Below are positions 5,123-5,244 of a stretch of 5,244 bases of DNA, piece by piece (position 1 is the stretch's first letter; every line of letters begins with the position of its first letter). Location: assembly GCA_031276415.1 (NCBI GenBank), contig JAISNF010000525.1:1-5244 (forward strand), given 5' to 3'. The position numbers and the translations under genes are program-made. The notes beneath the pieces were generated by a model, which saw only the letters and a program-made list of their open reading frames with translations, was not told the origin of the DNA and did not search any database. This DNA is from Planctomycetaceae bacterium (GTDB lineage Bacteria > Planctomycetota > Planctomycetia > Pirellulales > Thermoguttaceae).

Positions 5123-5244
5123 TTAAAGTTTGAGACGGTTGATGTTATTTCTGAATTTCCGGTCATAAACGAAATAAATTGATTATTTTTCAAGAATTTT
5201 GCCGAATATTTACAAATCCGAGAAAAAAAGAAAATATCCCCCCT
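5123..5244. other. Tail region without a gene; degenerate copy of part of the palindromic element
   Basis: No coding frame or terminator is visible in these last 122 bases. Bases 5139-5170 resemble 548-578 of the palindrome at 501-680: both carry GTTGATGT, ATTTC and ATTTCCG in the same order with small gaps (roughly four bases in five by eye). The similarity fades beyond that, so this is at most one degraded arm. Confidence 0.35.

Overview
The window is a short, moderately AT-rich stretch of bacterial DNA with four recognisable protein genes, all on the + strand and separated by unusually long, repeat-rich gaps. The genes are: the 3' end of a NuoE/HndA-type [2Fe-2S] subunit, a FIST-domain sensor protein, an iron-sulfur flavoprotein (ISF-like NADPH-dependent FMN reductase fold), and a soluble hybrid histidine kinase with a C-terminal receiver. 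The redox content (HndA-like subunit, ISF-like flavoprotein) suggests an anaerobe or facultative anaerobe. The loose gene packing and the intergenic repeats built from 9-10 nt words remind me of Planctomycetes/Verrucomicrobia-type environmental genomes, but nothing here fixes the phylum.

Layout. 1-365: end of the NuoE-like gene, apparently the last gene of its cluster. 366-922: a 557-base gap holding three phased CGCAGAT words (441-466), a large nested imperfect palindrome (501-680), a triple 12-nt repeat (684-719), a good sigma70-type promoter (779-807), a doubtful small Cys-rich ORF (792-929) and a perfect 9-nt tandem duplication (829-846). 923-2116: FIST protein. 2117-2423: gap with 9/10-nt phased words (2187-2231), a perfect 11-bp inverted repeat (2287-2346) and a 12-nt tandem repeat (2376-2404). 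2424-3059: flavoprotein. 3060-3295: gap with a 16-nt direct repeat overlapping a possible promoter, followed by a small inverted repeat. 3296-5122: hybrid kinase. 5123-5244: AT-rich tail with a degenerate copy of part of the palindromic element.

How the genes may work together. FIST proteins of the NosP type are heme-based nitric-oxide sensors encoded beside histidine kinases (NahK). Here a stand-alone FIST protein lies one gene away from a cytoplasmic GAF-like/HisKA/HATPase/REC kinase with no membrane segments, and a redox flavoprotein sits between them. A soluble gas- or redox-sensing relay is a reasonable hypothesis, but the 307- and 236-base gaps argue for separate promoters rather than one tight operon. 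The most unusual feature is the roughly 180-nt nested palindrome between the NuoE-like and FIST genes. It could be a miniature inverted-repeat element or a structured RNA, and it can also fold in competing ways.
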